Positions 1 through 12,348 are shown, numbered from the stretch's first letter. The stretch is 64,000 nucleotides of DNA from Parasitella parasitica (GCA_025201805.1 MU619339.1:18653-82652), one strand, 5' to 3'. Numbers and translations: made by a program. Notes: generated from the letters alone by a model not told the origin.

Positions 1-3
1 TGA

Positions 4-414
4 CTACTGATGGTTGAATACTACATGGTTCTTGAAATCATGAGCCCACTCAGTATATGGAAGTGCTCCGAACAGTAAGTAGGAGGAGATCAGCCACTGA
101 ATATTTCTTTGATCATAATGGTGAATGTGATAAATGATACAATTGTGATTAGCTCTTGTCATAGCTGAATTGGCTCATACACAGATACTTTAAATTGTTT
201 TGTTTTTTTCTTGTAGGTGGCTTTCAGCTATCAAGATCTTGTGATACTGGGTCAAAGCGACAGTTAAAAACATATTTCAAAGCGGCTTTGATTGGTCTGC
301 TCTGTGTGTATTTCAGATTGTCAACAATATCATTTAAAAAGAAGACTTTGTCAGGAATCACAAATTTATTTTGTAAAAATCTGATCATGTCCAATAGCAG
401 CGTTTTCGATAGAA
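4..414 (-). other. Unidentified coding-like fragment at window start
   Basis: Two open stretches on the minus strand look protein-like but I do not recognise them. One runs from about 414 down to a stop at 224-226 and reads through LLDMIRFLQNKF and later RPIKAALKYVFNCRFDP. The other, 96 down to 4, starts after an acceptor-like CAG and ends in a TAG stop; it contains EWAHDFKNHVVFN. They could be joined by an intron with a weak GTATCA donor near 267, which would give the 3' end of an unknown gene. They could equally be relics of a mobile element. No start codon or family signature was found. Confidence 0.25.
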
Positions 415-436
415 TTCAATTGATTTATTATAAATA

Positions 437-851
437 GGGGGTTTATTCATAAATACGTTGCTATAAGATGAGAGAAATATTTTGGCGCCATCTATTCAGG
501 CTACTTCACACTTGATCAAATCTAATCAACAATAAAGAACTAGAATTGTGTACAAACACTATTACTGCAAAGCTTCACCTTGATATCTTTGCTTTTGCTT
601 GCTCAGACTATGTTGTCTTTTGTTGCAATACAGAACCTTCCTTTTGGGGTGATGGTCCAATGCTTACCCTTTACATCTGCGAGTAGTTTTCGTGTCTGTG
701 AACTTGAAGGATACCTTATTTGCTTTCAAGGGGATTTACAGTCACTTGAACACTCGGGTTCTGGGATCTACCGAAAGCTCCACATAATAAAGGCGGGGGG
801 TGTCAATGCAAATGTGAAGTATTTTATTTACTTTTTGCTTCTCAATTACAA
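437..851. other. Intergenic, COQ3 upstream region
   Basis: This stretch precedes the COQ3 start codon and should hold its promoter and 5' leader. A plus-strand open frame (580-870) runs through it but has no recognisable motif and overlaps the COQ3 start in another frame. I treat it as non-coding. Confidence 0.4.
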
Positions 852-1788
852 ATGCTTAAAACAATTTTAAATACAAGTTTACGTAACAGGAACCTTAGGG
901 CTCTTTTACCTGCACAGCGAGCATTGTACTCAAACTCGCCCAATTTTACTACTATTGATAAGGCCGAAGTTCAAAAGTTCAGTGACAAGGCAGCGGAATG
1001 GTGGGATCCATCAGGAGAATTCTCTATGTTGCAATTACTGAACCCACCCAGAGTTTCGTATGTGCGTGATCAATTAGTGGGAGCGGATAGCGATTTAGCT
1101 AAAAGTGGCAAACCGTTCGCTAATATTCGTATGTTGGACATTGGATGTGGCGGCGGCTTACTCTCAGAGGTAATTTCTAATGAAGCACCATGAATGCAGT
1201 TTTTGACTCTTTCGATAGTCTTTGGTGAGATTAGGTGGTGATGTGGTTGGAGCAGATGCGTCAGAAGATAATATCAAAATGGCAAAATTGCACTCCCGGA
1301 AAGACCCTTGTTTATGGCGAGGACCAGGCAAGATTGACTATCGACATTCTACAGCAGAAGATATTTTTCGAGGAGGTGAATTGTTTGATGTTGTATTAGC
1401 TATGGAGATTATTGAACATGTCAACCAGCCATTGGAGTTTTTGAGGACTTGCGCAAATTTAACTCGCCCTGGAGGAGATTTGTTTATATCAACCATGTCT
1501 CGCACACCTGTTGCTTATGCTTTGACAGTGGTATTGGCAGAAAAGTTATTGGGTATGGTGCATGATGGCACACATGATTGGAGTAAATACATCAAAAGCA
1601 AAGAGTTGTGTGAAGCCATTGAGTCCTTTGGCGATGAATGGGAAGTAAGAGACGTGCGTGGTATTTCTTGGGATCCCTTGGATCGACAGTGGAAAGTTTC
1701 TGAGCGCAATGGATTAGTTGGCATTGGAGGCTTTGAGTCATTAGAAGTTAATTACATAATGAGAGCATCCAAAAAAATGTTACATTAA
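852..1788 (+). CDS. COQ3: Ubiquinone biosynthesis O-methyltransferase, mitochondrial
   Basis: Two exons (852-1169, 1219-1788) joined by a 49-nt GT-AG intron give 295 residues. The protein is a class I SAM-dependent methyltransferase. Motif I reads LDIGCGGG near residue 95, followed by VVGADAS and an acidic stretch ending MEIIEHV. The N-terminus is rich in Arg, Leu and Ser with no acidic residues for about 25 positions, as expected of a mitochondrial presequence. The region KFSDKAAEWWDPSGEF is the usual opening of Coq3/UbiG proteins, which carry out both O-methylation steps of coenzyme Q synthesis on the matrix face of the inner membrane. The gene converges on the downstream kinase with only 50 bp between stop codons, so the two 3' UTRs probably overlap. 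Length matches the family. Confidence 0.93.
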
Positions 1789-1838
1789 AAGAGAGATGAT
1801 CCGTTTAATAAATAATAATGGTAGTATAATGGATTTGA

Positions 1839-3291
1839 TTAAACAGCAGCAACTGCAACTGCAGGAGACTCAGGAGACGATGTTGATTCTTGATTTTGTT
1901 CCTTTTGCACTGCAATAGCCTTTGAAAAAACAGCTGCAGCTGTTAAATCGCCAGCAGGAGGTTCGCTGTTGCTGGCAGAAGCAGACGCAGTCTTTAATCT
2001 ATTCATTGCACGAATGGCGCCAACAGCGCTCTTTAATGCTCTGCGAGGATTGAAGTTTTCGCGAACAGTGTCCAAAATATCGATGTCATTGATATCATTA
2101 CTGGTCATCCATTTGTGCTTAATTGCTGCCGAAGCCGTCAGTCTCTTCTCGGTGTCCAATGTCAAAAGACAACGAATGAAATCCTTGGCCTCGACTGAAA
2201 TATTTCTCCAGTATCTTTCGTGGAAATCGTAACGTGCATGTGTGATTTCGTCTATTAATTCAACTTGATCTTCGGCTTGAAAAGGCTGATAACCACATAG
2301 CAAGGTATAAGTGATGACACCAACCGCCCACATATCAATTGGAGGACCATAGCCTTTTTGCGCCAGTACTTCTGGAGCTGTGCATGTGCAGGTTAGTTAG
2401 ATTGCATGTAGATCAGTAATATAACGTCTTTCTCACCAACATAACCAGGTGAGCCACAAACAGTTTCTAATGCGGAAGCTTGGGGATTCACTTTGGCAAT
2501 ACTATTATTTAAGATTAGTACCAGCCACAGAAGTAATGAAAAGGTCTCTTGATGTTACCCAAAATCACAAATAACCAAATCTGCATCAGATTCACCTGTC
2601 TTGAATAACAGATTTTCGGGCTTCATATCTAAAATGTCCACAATAAGCCAATGTCTTCAGCCCCATTTTTATCGTAATTTACCTCTATGAACAATATTGT
2701 TTTGATGCAGATATTCTAAACCTGTTAATACAGATCTGATAACAACAACGGCATCTTTTTCTGAGAATTTCCCTCTTTCAAACAATCGTTCAAATAGTTC
2801 TCCACCAGTGGCTCTGATTTGCATGGTAAAATTTAGTATTTGCACATAAAAAAACGAAAGCGAAACGTGCTTACAGTTCAAACACAAGATAGAATTTATC
2901 TCTATACGCAGATATTAGAAATTGCCTTCCAATTCACATGTCTGTGCATACCTGGATTCAAAAGTATCATAAAATCCAATCACATTGGGGTGTGATAATT
3001 TGCTTAGCACATTCACCTCATCTTTGACCATATCAAAGTGATTTTTGACATTTTTCTTTGGGATAACCTTGACGGCTACTTCTTTACCATCACTAATTCG
3101 AATTGCCTTTTTAACTAAGCCAAAAGAACCGCTACCTAGCAGATAAATGAAAATGAGAATCTGAATATACATGGATGGTTGCAAAACAAACCTAAATCCT
3201 CACAAAACGTATAGTTTTTCTTTTTACTGTAGGATTCTGGCTGTTGAACACCACCATGAACGATGGTATCAAGTGCTTTAAAAATGTTCAT
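1839..3291 (-). CDS. Calcium/calmodulin-dependent protein kinase (CaMKI-like)
   Basis: Seven exons read from the complement (3291-3192, 3135-2952, 2901-2875, 2813-2683, 2628-2559, 2501-2437, 2377-1839) give 371 residues in one frame. All kinase landmarks are present: glycine loop GSGSFG (about residue 34), VAVK lysine, HRDMKPEN catalytic loop (about 147), DFG (about 170), and the APE segment (about 193). VFELATGGELFERL and VCGSPGYVAPEVL are typical of the CaMK group. After the kinase domain, RENFNPRRALKSAV (about 300-315) is the autoinhibitory and calmodulin-binding helix seen in CaMKI and fungal Cmk proteins. The tail is Ala/Ser-rich and low complexity. One exon is only 27 nt. It likely acts in Ca2+ signalling in the cytosol. 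Which fungal paralogue it is cannot be told from sequence alone. Confidence 0.92.
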
Positions 3292-5381
3292 TTTTATATA
3301 TATGTATATTGTAATTAAGAAAAACAAAGAAAAGGGGATTGCCTGGATGACCCAGAACCGATCTATTTGAGAAAAAAAAACCAACTATTTTTAAATTTTT
3401 AGCTTGTGTCTTTTCCAGTCTGCAAATTTAGCATAGAGCCAATTAGAAACTTGGTTCCTACCCTCTCGAGATATCCTAAAATGGATCGCTGTCGCTGAGC
3501 TGTTATCCTGTATCATGATGCCAATGACAACGATCGGCTGTAGAATGGTATACAACTACATGTCTGTATATTGATTGAGCCTCAGGCATCAATTTTTTTT
3601 ATAATATATACAGCTTCCTGTGGTTTTATTTCCTCTTTACAGAGTGCAAGAATTTTCTTTGTTTTGATTGACTCCACAATGTACTTGGCATTCTCGAGTG
3701 TATTGCCCTTATTAATCACCAAATGTAGTATTTTAACCTGCCCAACAAGCTAGGACGTGTGGCGTCATGATTGTCACTTTAACCCTGCTGCAAACATTAG
3801 CTTTATGCTTTGACGCTGCTTTAGCTCACAATTTTTAATACATTACAAAAACGCAAAATATACAATAATAGACTCAATATGTTAATAATTGATGATCAAA
3901 GCTGGTCTTCTAACAGCTTGATAACCTAAATTATTATGATACACAAGACAATGAGACATATTTTTATACAATGAAATTTAAATTCACAAAATCGTCAAAT
4001 TGCTAAATCCAATTCATACAAATGAATAGAAATAGCTCAATGATGTCGAAAATATTTTTGTTTTGCTTTCAGTTTTTAAGCATGTGTTAATAGCTGGATA
4101 TTCAGGGTTTATTCATTTGTTTGATGAGGCTACTTCTCTTACTCTACCCTACATACATCAAAGGGTATATACATACGATATTTAAGAGAAACAAATTATC
4201 GTTTGCACGAAAATGCGTGGTTTTTGATTTTAAAATGGAAATACTTTTCCTAATAACTTGGGAATCAAAACAAACCGAGGCTATTAATAATATCATATCC
4301 ACCAAGCAACAAGGTATCGTTGTTGCTGATCTGAAATTTTAACGCAACCTATAGCAACTTTAACAAAGCTACTTCCAAGCGAGTTTATACTACACAAGAA
4401 GATTCTTGTAACTGAATGGTAATTCTATTAGCAAATCTCCAGTTTTGCAGAATTCCGTACGTATATTTGGGGTCCCAATGAAAATAAATTTGGTATTGAC
4501 TTTTCTCTCGATACAGAGCTCTCAAGCAGACTCAATCCTTATTAGAATGAACTGACTTTGTTGCTCAAGAGACCAGCTCCAACCTCCTCACTATCTATTT
4601 CTCGTTGCACAAGTTCACCGATATGTCGAAAACTGGCATGAAAAAGCCAGATATTTTTGTGAGCATGCCATGTGCAACCTAAAGCTATATCTCGCAATAT
4701 TCGGGACAACGAGCAATGTAATAACAACAGACGATTTAACTCAACCAAGAACTGAGGCTTTCTAAAAAACAGAAAAACAATTGGTGCGTGATGAGAATGG
4801 TGTAAGAACAGTTCTGAATCGTCATCTCCAAAGGGAAGTAATATGCTTTAATTAGATTTACCAGCTAGTCACTGCAGATCACCCCCATTGACGCCCTTTA
4901 GATGAAAAAACATAATACAATCAATTGAATGATCCCAGTAATTGATATTTTCTTGAATAGCCTTCCAATTGCTTGATTTGGTGCATCTTATGAAGCAAGC
5001 TCACCACAGTTCTCGAACACCAATCTGGCGATGTCGAGACCCTCACTTAGCCCGATAAATCCTTGGCTATGTAGCTATCCCTCCCCCTCCGAAATGTTTA
5101 TTTAAAATGAAATACATCGACTATCTGAATACCTTTAGCTATGGCCAATATTAAATACAAGGGCTTTTGTCATCAGCGCCATCTCTTTGGCATCATTGTC
5201 AAATACTCATACGTACTTCTGTAACGCCAATAAGAATTGTGTAATTGACGAGAAGGAAACCCTGGCATATGTTCTCCGCATAACATGATTTTCTCTTTTT
5301 TCTCTCTTCTTTTTTTTTTACAAATACTATACCTTAATATCAATCTATATCATAATGTCTCAAGAATCGTAGGTTCAATAT
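3292..5381. other. Intergenic, 2.1 kb, nothing recognised
   Basis: AT-rich spacer between the kinase start and VPS37. Short open frames occur on both strands (for example near 3571, 4121 and 4542) but show no splice continuation or known motif. It should hold both promoters. A pyrimidine-rich tract at about 5287-5320 lies upstream of VPS37, and a further upstream VPS37 exon could be hidden here. Confidence 0.4.
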
Positions 5382-6526
5382 ATGAGAAATAAGCAGATTG
5401 TAACAATTTTAATAGTAAACACCAGCAGATAAATGTTTTATTACAGCAGAACCCTTCAACAATTACAGTCGTGGACGGACAAATATACGAGATACCGCTA
5501 CAAGCTCAAGAAAACACATTTTTGCTCATCAACCTACCAGGTCATTTTCCCGAAGAACCACCTGTTATCACAATATCACCCACAGGAATGAGACATCCTT
5601 GGATAGAGGGCGATGTCATTATGCACGATGCTCTACCTAGTTGGACACAGCAATCCAATTTAGGTGTCCTGGTGAAGGATATTTGTGAAGAGTTTAGAAA
5701 TCGACCTCCTGCCAAGAAAAGCGACCAAAAAGAAGATGGGTAATAATGGGTTTCTTTTTTTTTTTTTTTTTTTTCACCAAGTAACATGAGTTGACTCTGT
5801 GTATCTAGATACAGTGTTCGCCCACCACCACCCATTCCTTCGACTTCGACTTCGACTTCATCTACTATACCGATGAATCCAGAATATACCGCAATCTCGA
5901 AATTAAGGCAGGTTTTCGTCTTGTGTAGAAAACAGATGTTTTAACCAAAAATAAAAAAGCAGCCCTGAGCAAATGGAAGAGTTGCTTTCGAATGAAACAG
6001 CATTCGACATATTTTTCCATTCCTTGGACAGAGTAAAGAACCTCAGGACCTTTCAAGAAGAGCTATTAAGTGGAAATGAACAACTGGCCCGTAAGTTTAT
6101 GAAGGAGATTCTGATTTGTCTCATTAATGGCATATCTTTGTAGATAAAAACTTGAGTAAAGAAGACCAACTACTTAAACTTCGAAGCGAAGTTGAGATTT
6201 TACATGGACAATTCAAATCGGATAAGATTGAATTTGAATCCAAGGAGAAGCTGCAGCACGAGGCGTACAATGTAAGTGGCGCTTGTGTGTTTGGATTGAT
6301 TCTCACAGCATGATAGAGATTCTCATCTTCTACTGTCTTGACGAGATTGAAAGCAAGTGTCTATGAATCAGACGAATTGTCAGAGTCAGTCGCACAGAGC
6401 TTTTTGGATGGAAATCTGGACAATGACAGCTTTGTCAAGCAATTCCGAGAATTTCGCAAAGTGTATCATTTAAGAGCTAGCAAATTGGAAAGAGCACAAA
6501 AAGACAATCTTTTTGTTCCTTATTAG
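5382..6526 (+). CDS. VPS37: ESCRT-I subunit VPS37 (VPS37A-type with UEV-like domain)
   Basis: Six exons (5382-5399, 5447-5739, 5809-5907, 5963-6090, 6144-6271, 6317-6526) give 291 residues. Residues 5-105 resemble the UEV-like N-terminal domain of VPS37A: INLPGHFPEEPPVITISP, RHPWI and FRNRPP. A Pro/Ser/Thr linker follows. Then comes a Mod(r) helical domain with MEELLSNETAFDIF, QLLKLRSEVEILHGQF and a C-terminal FLDGNLDNDSFVKQF. These are the parts of VPS37 that pair with VPS23/VPS28 for sorting ubiquitinated cargo at endosomes. Keeping frame between exons 3 and 4 needs a GC-AG intron (5908-5962). The first exon (MRNKQI) is my best choice. A longer 5' end using the acceptor at 5370-5371 is possible, so the true start is uncertain. 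Confidence 0.85.
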
Positions 6527-6608
6527 AATGTTATTTTCATGCAACCCACCTGACTGGAACATGCTCCAAGCCTAGATGATTTTGTTTGGTATATTTCGAA
6601 TAAAATAT

Positions 6609-6650
6609 TTTTTTCTTTTTTTTTTTTTTTTTTTTTTTTTTTCTCTTTCT
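6609..6650. repeat. Poly(T) tract between VPS37 and ATG11-like gene
   Basis: A near-uninterrupted run of T residues lies in the 160-bp spacer between the VPS37 stop and the next ATG, followed by CTCTTTCTC. It is probably a polypyrimidine promoter element of the downstream gene, prone to length error in assembly. Confidence 0.7.
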
Positions 6651-6688
6651 CTTAATTATCATATTGTGTCTACGGATAACCATCTATA

Positions 6689-9600
6689 ATGCGAATAATA
6701 CTGGCAGAATTAGGCCATGAATTCGAATCAAATAACTCATTTTCAAAATCCAAGAGTTCAGAAGAGTATGTAGGGTAGATTTCATCGCTAAAGAGCAAAA
6801 AGCTGATTACTGCAAATTCTGTAGTTTGGATCAGTTGAACAAGGAAATTGAGGAGAAAGCCCAAGTCAGCACTCTCGATCAAATTTTACTTACAGTGAAT
6901 GGGATACAAATTAAAGACAATACGCTAGAGCCAGAGCTAGATGCATCGACGATTGTCTTGTTTAATCGCCGTGTACTGCAGGATCCGTCGCAAGTGAGGT
7001 TACCTGACTCCAATTTGGTTACAAATGACATGATGCCCAGCTTCGCAGAATTGGAAACTATGATTTACGCTTGTGAGACAGAGCCTGAAAAGGAAGAGGA
7101 AATGAGAGGGATACTTAAAGATATCAGCCAGGTAACAGGCAACTGACATTGCATACTTCTGTCAACTGACATTTCATACTTCTGTCAACTGACACAATTC
7201 GCAGACCATCGTGGACACATGTCAGCGTAGAAAAACAAGTATAGACAAATTGGCTCGAGAAACAAATGGACAAGCCATTGCACTTGAAGCAGCACTATTC
7301 AATTTAGAGTCTCATGTCAAGTAATGATACTTTTCTCTTTAGTTATACGCATATATGTATTAATTTAGACCAGAACTGCTTATCAGAATTTCGGTAAATT
7401 TGATCGTATAGCTCAACGAGAATTTTCCAAGCATACAATAGTCCTCGATCAAGTAGCAAATGATTTGCAGATACTAGCATCTACAGCCATTCATCCTCGT
7501 ATCTTAGTCCAAATTAAAGATTCTCAGGGCACAACACTCGACGCATTCGTACCCTTCGATTTTATGAAGGAGCAACAGGAACAATATACAGCATTGCAAA
7601 AGCAGTATCATGATCTTGTACAGGCTAATAAGGAGCAGCGAAATAAAGTGGGCTACCTGACACGACAAACAGCACATGTAGGAAGTATTAATCGAACAGC
7701 ATCTGAATTGGGCGTTGCCAAAGTAGAGAAATTGGTATCAGATTCGGCACAGGCTATACACGGCTTACTGGGATGTCAAAAAAAGATGGGATCAAAGCAG
7801 CCGGGGCGGATCAGGGATGCTTTTAAATCCATATATCACCACCAACAAGTATTGTGCGATACTGAAAAGATCATTCAACAGCAAAGACAACTGGCAGTGC
7901 AAGGATTTGTCAACTGCATCTTGCATATTAGTAAAGTAGAGGAGTCTGTGGCTCACATTTACCCGACGTTGGCCGAACTGGAAAAGAGGATGAAGAGATT
8001 AAGGCTAAATATCGAAAAAAAGACCAGCGACGATTTGTCAAAAAGGCTGATCCTTGGCTATGTGAGTCGTGTGCTCTTATTTGCGGCAAAATCTAATAGT
8101 TCGGTTTATAGGGATTTCTACTGATTGAAATCTGGAGAAGAGACAGATACTCCGAAATTGTAACTAAAAATGCTAGTTTACTGGGCGAGTTATTCGGCCA
8201 TTTTGGGAAAAGAGAGGAAAGATATAGACAGCATTTTAACCAGCAACTGAGGTACTTGACGAAACAGAATGAAGCATTGGAGCAGCAAGTTGTTTTATTA
8301 CCATTTGCCATGCAAGGTATTATTTGTCGTTTACATATTTTTGATGCATGTAATAACATCTGCAAAATGCACAGATATAAATGACTCTCCTGTAATTTGC
8401 AGCACATCAACCAACGTATATCCATCCGATTCTTTTGCTAGTTTCATTACAAAAAATCAGATTGAAAGTGAGTGCTACCTTTAACACCAACTACAAAATA
8501 TTAACATATGCAAAGGCTTCATTCAGTCAATTCATTGTTATCAAGATATTAACTACCAGTTACGCCGAAGATTAGACAGAGAAAGCAAACGGCTCAATAA
8601 GGGGCTTGCCTTATTAGGTAGAAGGAGCTCCTAATGATGTAAACAATGTTTTGTGCTGATAAAAAATGCCCAAGTATAGGATTACCGAGTGGACTAGACA
8701 ATAGTGCAAACCAAAAGGTAAGGTGTAACAATAACATGGTTTGCATGAAACACAGCTGATTGATTGGAAATGGCTTTTTTTGTTATTGTTTATACATTTA
8801 TATTTGCATGTGCTGTTAGATTTTTTCTTCTATTCCTCTTTCTCCTTCTACATCAACTACTACTGATCACACAATCGATATGAAATTGGCTACTCCACCT
8901 GTCACAGCAACTGGCTCCATCTTCCAGCATCAAAACGAATGGGAACTGGAAAAAGCATCTGTAAGTGCAAGTTTCCTACAGAAATTTCTTTTCTAACATG
9001 TTTATATATAGATCCTTCGACAATCACAAGAGTACAGAAACTACATTGAGGATATACATACCAAACATGAAAATGATAGAATCAAGTTTGAGAAAGATAA
9101 ACAAAGTGTATGTGTGATCTGCCTATTTTATCACTTCTCAAAACTAATTCTAAGCAGTTACTGCGAGAGTTGTACTCAAAAGACAAAAAAATTGAGGAAA
9201 TTAAGGAATTGTACGAGTTAAAGGTATGTTGGTCTGATGCCACGATGAATCACTCGAAAACTAAGGTGTGTGTTTACCAGATCGAACATTTGGAGAAAAA
9301 ACAACAAGAGGCCGAAGACGCTTTTACGAACCATATAAGGCAATTGCAAGAGCAACATTACCATGCATTGGAAACCAAACAAACGACCCACAAACGACGA
9401 CTTTCCAATTTTTATCAAAGAATCAATGATAAAGACGAAGAAATCAACCAACTGGAAAAGACATTAAAAGAAACAAAAAGTGCTCCTACCTCACCCACCA
9501 TGTATTCATTTGGGATGACTGTGACTCAAGAAAAATACGATAGGGATATCTCGAGGTTACAGCAAATCGTTGAACAGCTGAAGAAAGAACCGTTTGTTGA

Positions 9601-10420
9601 TATGACATCTCAAATACATTCCCGAGATGAGGAGATAGAAGGTTATAAATCTACTATTCTTGCTCTGGAAGTTAGTGTTAAAGAAGCCAATGCTAAAGTT
9701 GCCCAGATGATGAAGAGCGAGGCCCGCTTGAAGCAGCTAGCTCTCGCAGAAAATACACAAATGATGATGCATGCTGAAGCACGAGTAGAAAACCTCACTG
9801 TGGAGCATAAGCAAAATATGACTGAATTGAAGGAAGAATACGAGAACGAAAAACAGGTTTTGCAAATTAAGCATCAAACAGAACTTGAACAGGTCAAGCA
9901 AGACATGTTGGATAAGCAGCAAACTCTGCAAAAGGAAGTAGAAACCCGAGTTGATCAAGAAAAACAATCATGCATTATAAAATTAAATGAGTTAGAATCA
10001 AGTTGGCAAAAAAAATTCGAGTTGGCCAAACAAAAATATGAGCAAGAAATCGATCACCACAACCAACGGAATACAAAGTTAACGAACGAATTTGGGCAGT
10101 TTAAACGAGCATCTAATGCCGAACAAAGAGAACTCGTAAATGTAAGTACCCACGCAATTATATTACAGTGTTTACATGATAATAAGACATTATTATTATA
10201 GCTACAAAAAAAGCACAAGTCTGCAAAGAAAATGGCTGAAGAATTAGTGTCCATATCTAGCCCTTGCCAGCAACAACAAAATCATATTGATGATGTGCCT
10301 TTGATCGATTTACTTAAAAGAACTCTTGGTAACATCACTTCGTTACAAACCAAAAATAACATGTTGGAACAATCAATGGAGTCTCCTTATATGATGAGTA
10401 CTAGCTACGGCTATTACTAA
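6689..10420 (+). CDS. ATG11/FIP200-like autophagy scaffold, coiled-coil protein
   Basis: Thirteen exons keep frame for 1,002 residues: 6689-6765, 6825-7131, 7205-7320, 7374-8061, 8112-8316, 8375-8467, 8516-8617, 8680-8717, 8820-8960, 9012-9107, 9158-9223, 9281-10141, 10202-10420. The N-terminus has the ubiquitin-like layout of Atg11 (TLDQILLTVNGIQIK, then TIVLFNRRVL). It is followed by a long helical segment like the Atg17/Atg11 region (to about residue 540) and a classic coiled coil (about 620-930). Atg11 links cargo receptors to the Atg1 kinase complex in selective autophagy. The protein ends in MSTSYGYY with no recognisable Atg11 C-terminal domain. Assignment rests on architecture and short motifs, so a different coiled-coil scaffold is possible. 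A 57-nt intron (9224-9280) is in phase and stop-free. Confidence 0.7.
7140..7194 (+). repeat. 23-bp tandem repeat inside an intron
   Basis: Two full copies (7140-7162, 7163-7185) and a 9-bp partial copy of a unit beginning CAACTGACATT lie in intron 2 of the ATG11-like gene. The full copies differ at one base. They lengthen this intron to 73 nt, longer than its neighbours. Confidence 0.85.
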
Positions 10421-11708
10421 CTATGACTATTACTTACAACTACCCTCAAATCTATTATATATCTTCATCCTTCATTTTAGCTGATTTCATAATATATGTT
10501 ATCATGTACATAAATAAACCTATCATATTATATCATGCCAAACATGCATGTTTGAGGTGCTGTTTTTAACTTCTTTATAAACAATGACAAAAACTACGGC
10601 ACTGAATTTCATGGTTCTCCTTTAACTAATTTTTTATAATTATGGCTTGCAACTCTTTATTAGCGGCTGCTTATTTTACATCCAAATCTACCAAGGTCAT
10701 GTAAATTATAACAATTACTGTGATAGATTGAATAATATCCTGGCAATTACAATAATAATCTGTACAACAAAAATGTAGCAATGTCTTTATGATCAAAAAC
10801 ATTTTTTGGGCATTGATTCCGTAACCGCCTTATATAGACAAACATCCTTACACCCTTTTTAACTTACATTATAATGAAAGATACTCCAGCAAAAAACAGA
10901 AAATAAGTTATCACTGAAAGCATTGTTACGAGATGTGGATCATCATTGTTGAACACCTCAATCCTAAATTTGGTTGTCATGTTCGTGTTAATTCGTCTGA
11001 GGTGCGGATTGATAATGAATATTAACAATAAAAGGTTTCATTTTTCATTGGAATTGCAAGTATCGATATCTATAATTTTTTTTTAGAAAAATGAGAAGGT
11101 GATGTATACTATTAAATTATCAGATTGTTTATAGTTCAATTACGGATATAGTAGGATCTGAGCTAACTTACATGAATATCATTCTATATATTGCCGTTTG
11201 ACACTTGTCATTCACCACTGGTGAATTATGGGTAGCTTATCTATATATTACATCTTAAATTAAGACTACATCTTCTCTTTGCTATTCGAGTGCAAATACA
11301 ACATGGCTGCTATGACAACGTAGTCAAAATAATGGTAACGGCTATTTTTATGGATACAACAAGCATTACCGAAGACTAGCTGCTAGAAATCCTGTCGCTT
11401 TGTTCATGCGACATGCAAGATCATTTGAGAAGAACTTGTAGTAAGGCTCACAATATGAATTAGTCGAATGTTGCCGATCCAACCGCGTCATCTGATCCGA
11501 TTAGATTTAGTATTCTTTGATTGGCATTGTGTTTCGTGAGACAGCCTGCTGCTGGTGCTAGCAGTACATCCAGTCTTGGTATTAAGAAAGATTAAAAATT
11601 AGGTACTTTTTAATTGACATGTAAAGAGCCCTTATGCGTTTAAAAAGAGGTAAATCGCTTTTTAACATAAATTTTATTAATTCTAAGAAATTTATAATAC
11701 AAGTTTGT
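10421..11708. other. Intergenic, 1.3 kb, nothing recognised
   Basis: AT-rich spacer between two convergent genes: the ATG11-like stop and the mL54 stop on the opposite strand. I see no motif-bearing frame, repeat or RNA gene. Its length is more than two 3' ends need, so it may hide decayed sequence. Confidence 0.4.
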
Positions 11709-12163
11709 TTAATTCTTCTTATCCTTCATGAAGTTCATAGCCTTGATGGCATCTCTACTTTGTTTTCTATGAAATCGGCGATTGACAGGTTTGGTGGTCT
11801 TTTGCTTTTGTTTCTTTTCATCCAGCAAATCCCATAACCAGTCGGGATACTCACTGTCATCCAATGCAACTGGGTCTTGCTTGTCTTTTAAGTATTGAAT
11901 GCCTTTCAAGACTGTACCTTTTGGTGCTGAGGAAGGCTTTCTTTGGGCTGTAGGTGTAGATGTGGATGTGGGTGTAGATGTCGATATAGTAGTGGTGATG
12001 TTATCTATGTTTGATGTATCGTTTAATGACTAGGGTCTGTCAAAATCACTCTTCTTTTACCTGACGCAGCATAACGAATGATAGCACAAGAATGGATCGA
12101 AGCTACACGTGGTAAATTTTGACTGAGGATAGGTCTCGAAGAACGTACAATTGTGCTTAACAT
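11709..12163 (-). CDS. Mitochondrial large ribosomal subunit protein mL54 (yeast MRPL37)
   Basis: Two exons (12163-12061, 12004-11709) with a 56-nt intron give 132 residues. The C-terminal half has the mL54 signature: GTVLKGIQYLKDKQDPVAL, then EYPDWLWDLLDEK, then a basic tail with RRFHRKQSR. The N-terminus starts MLSTIVRSSRPILSQ and lacks acidic residues for the first 40 positions, consistent with a mitochondrial targeting peptide. A Thr/Ser/Pro spacer separates targeting peptide and core. It is a structural protein of the mitoribosome. Length is normal for fungi. It is the last of five consecutive minus-strand genes. Confidence 0.9.
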
Positions 12164-12348
12164 GATAGCTCTCGTATTTTGAAAGTGGACAAGGAAGGAA
12201 AAAAGTTTAATGTCGGGGTGAGGGTGGGCTTTACCACTTTTCTTCGGTAGTACCCCTTCATGTTTTAAGCTTAGGTCCAGTCACAAAACGTCAAAAGATC
12301 CACCACATCGTTGCTATGTGATAAACCTTTAGATAGAAAAGCATGATT

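Noticed and set aside
580-870. Plus-strand open frame before COQ3
   Set aside because: No motif and no splice extension; it overlaps the COQ3 start in another frame.
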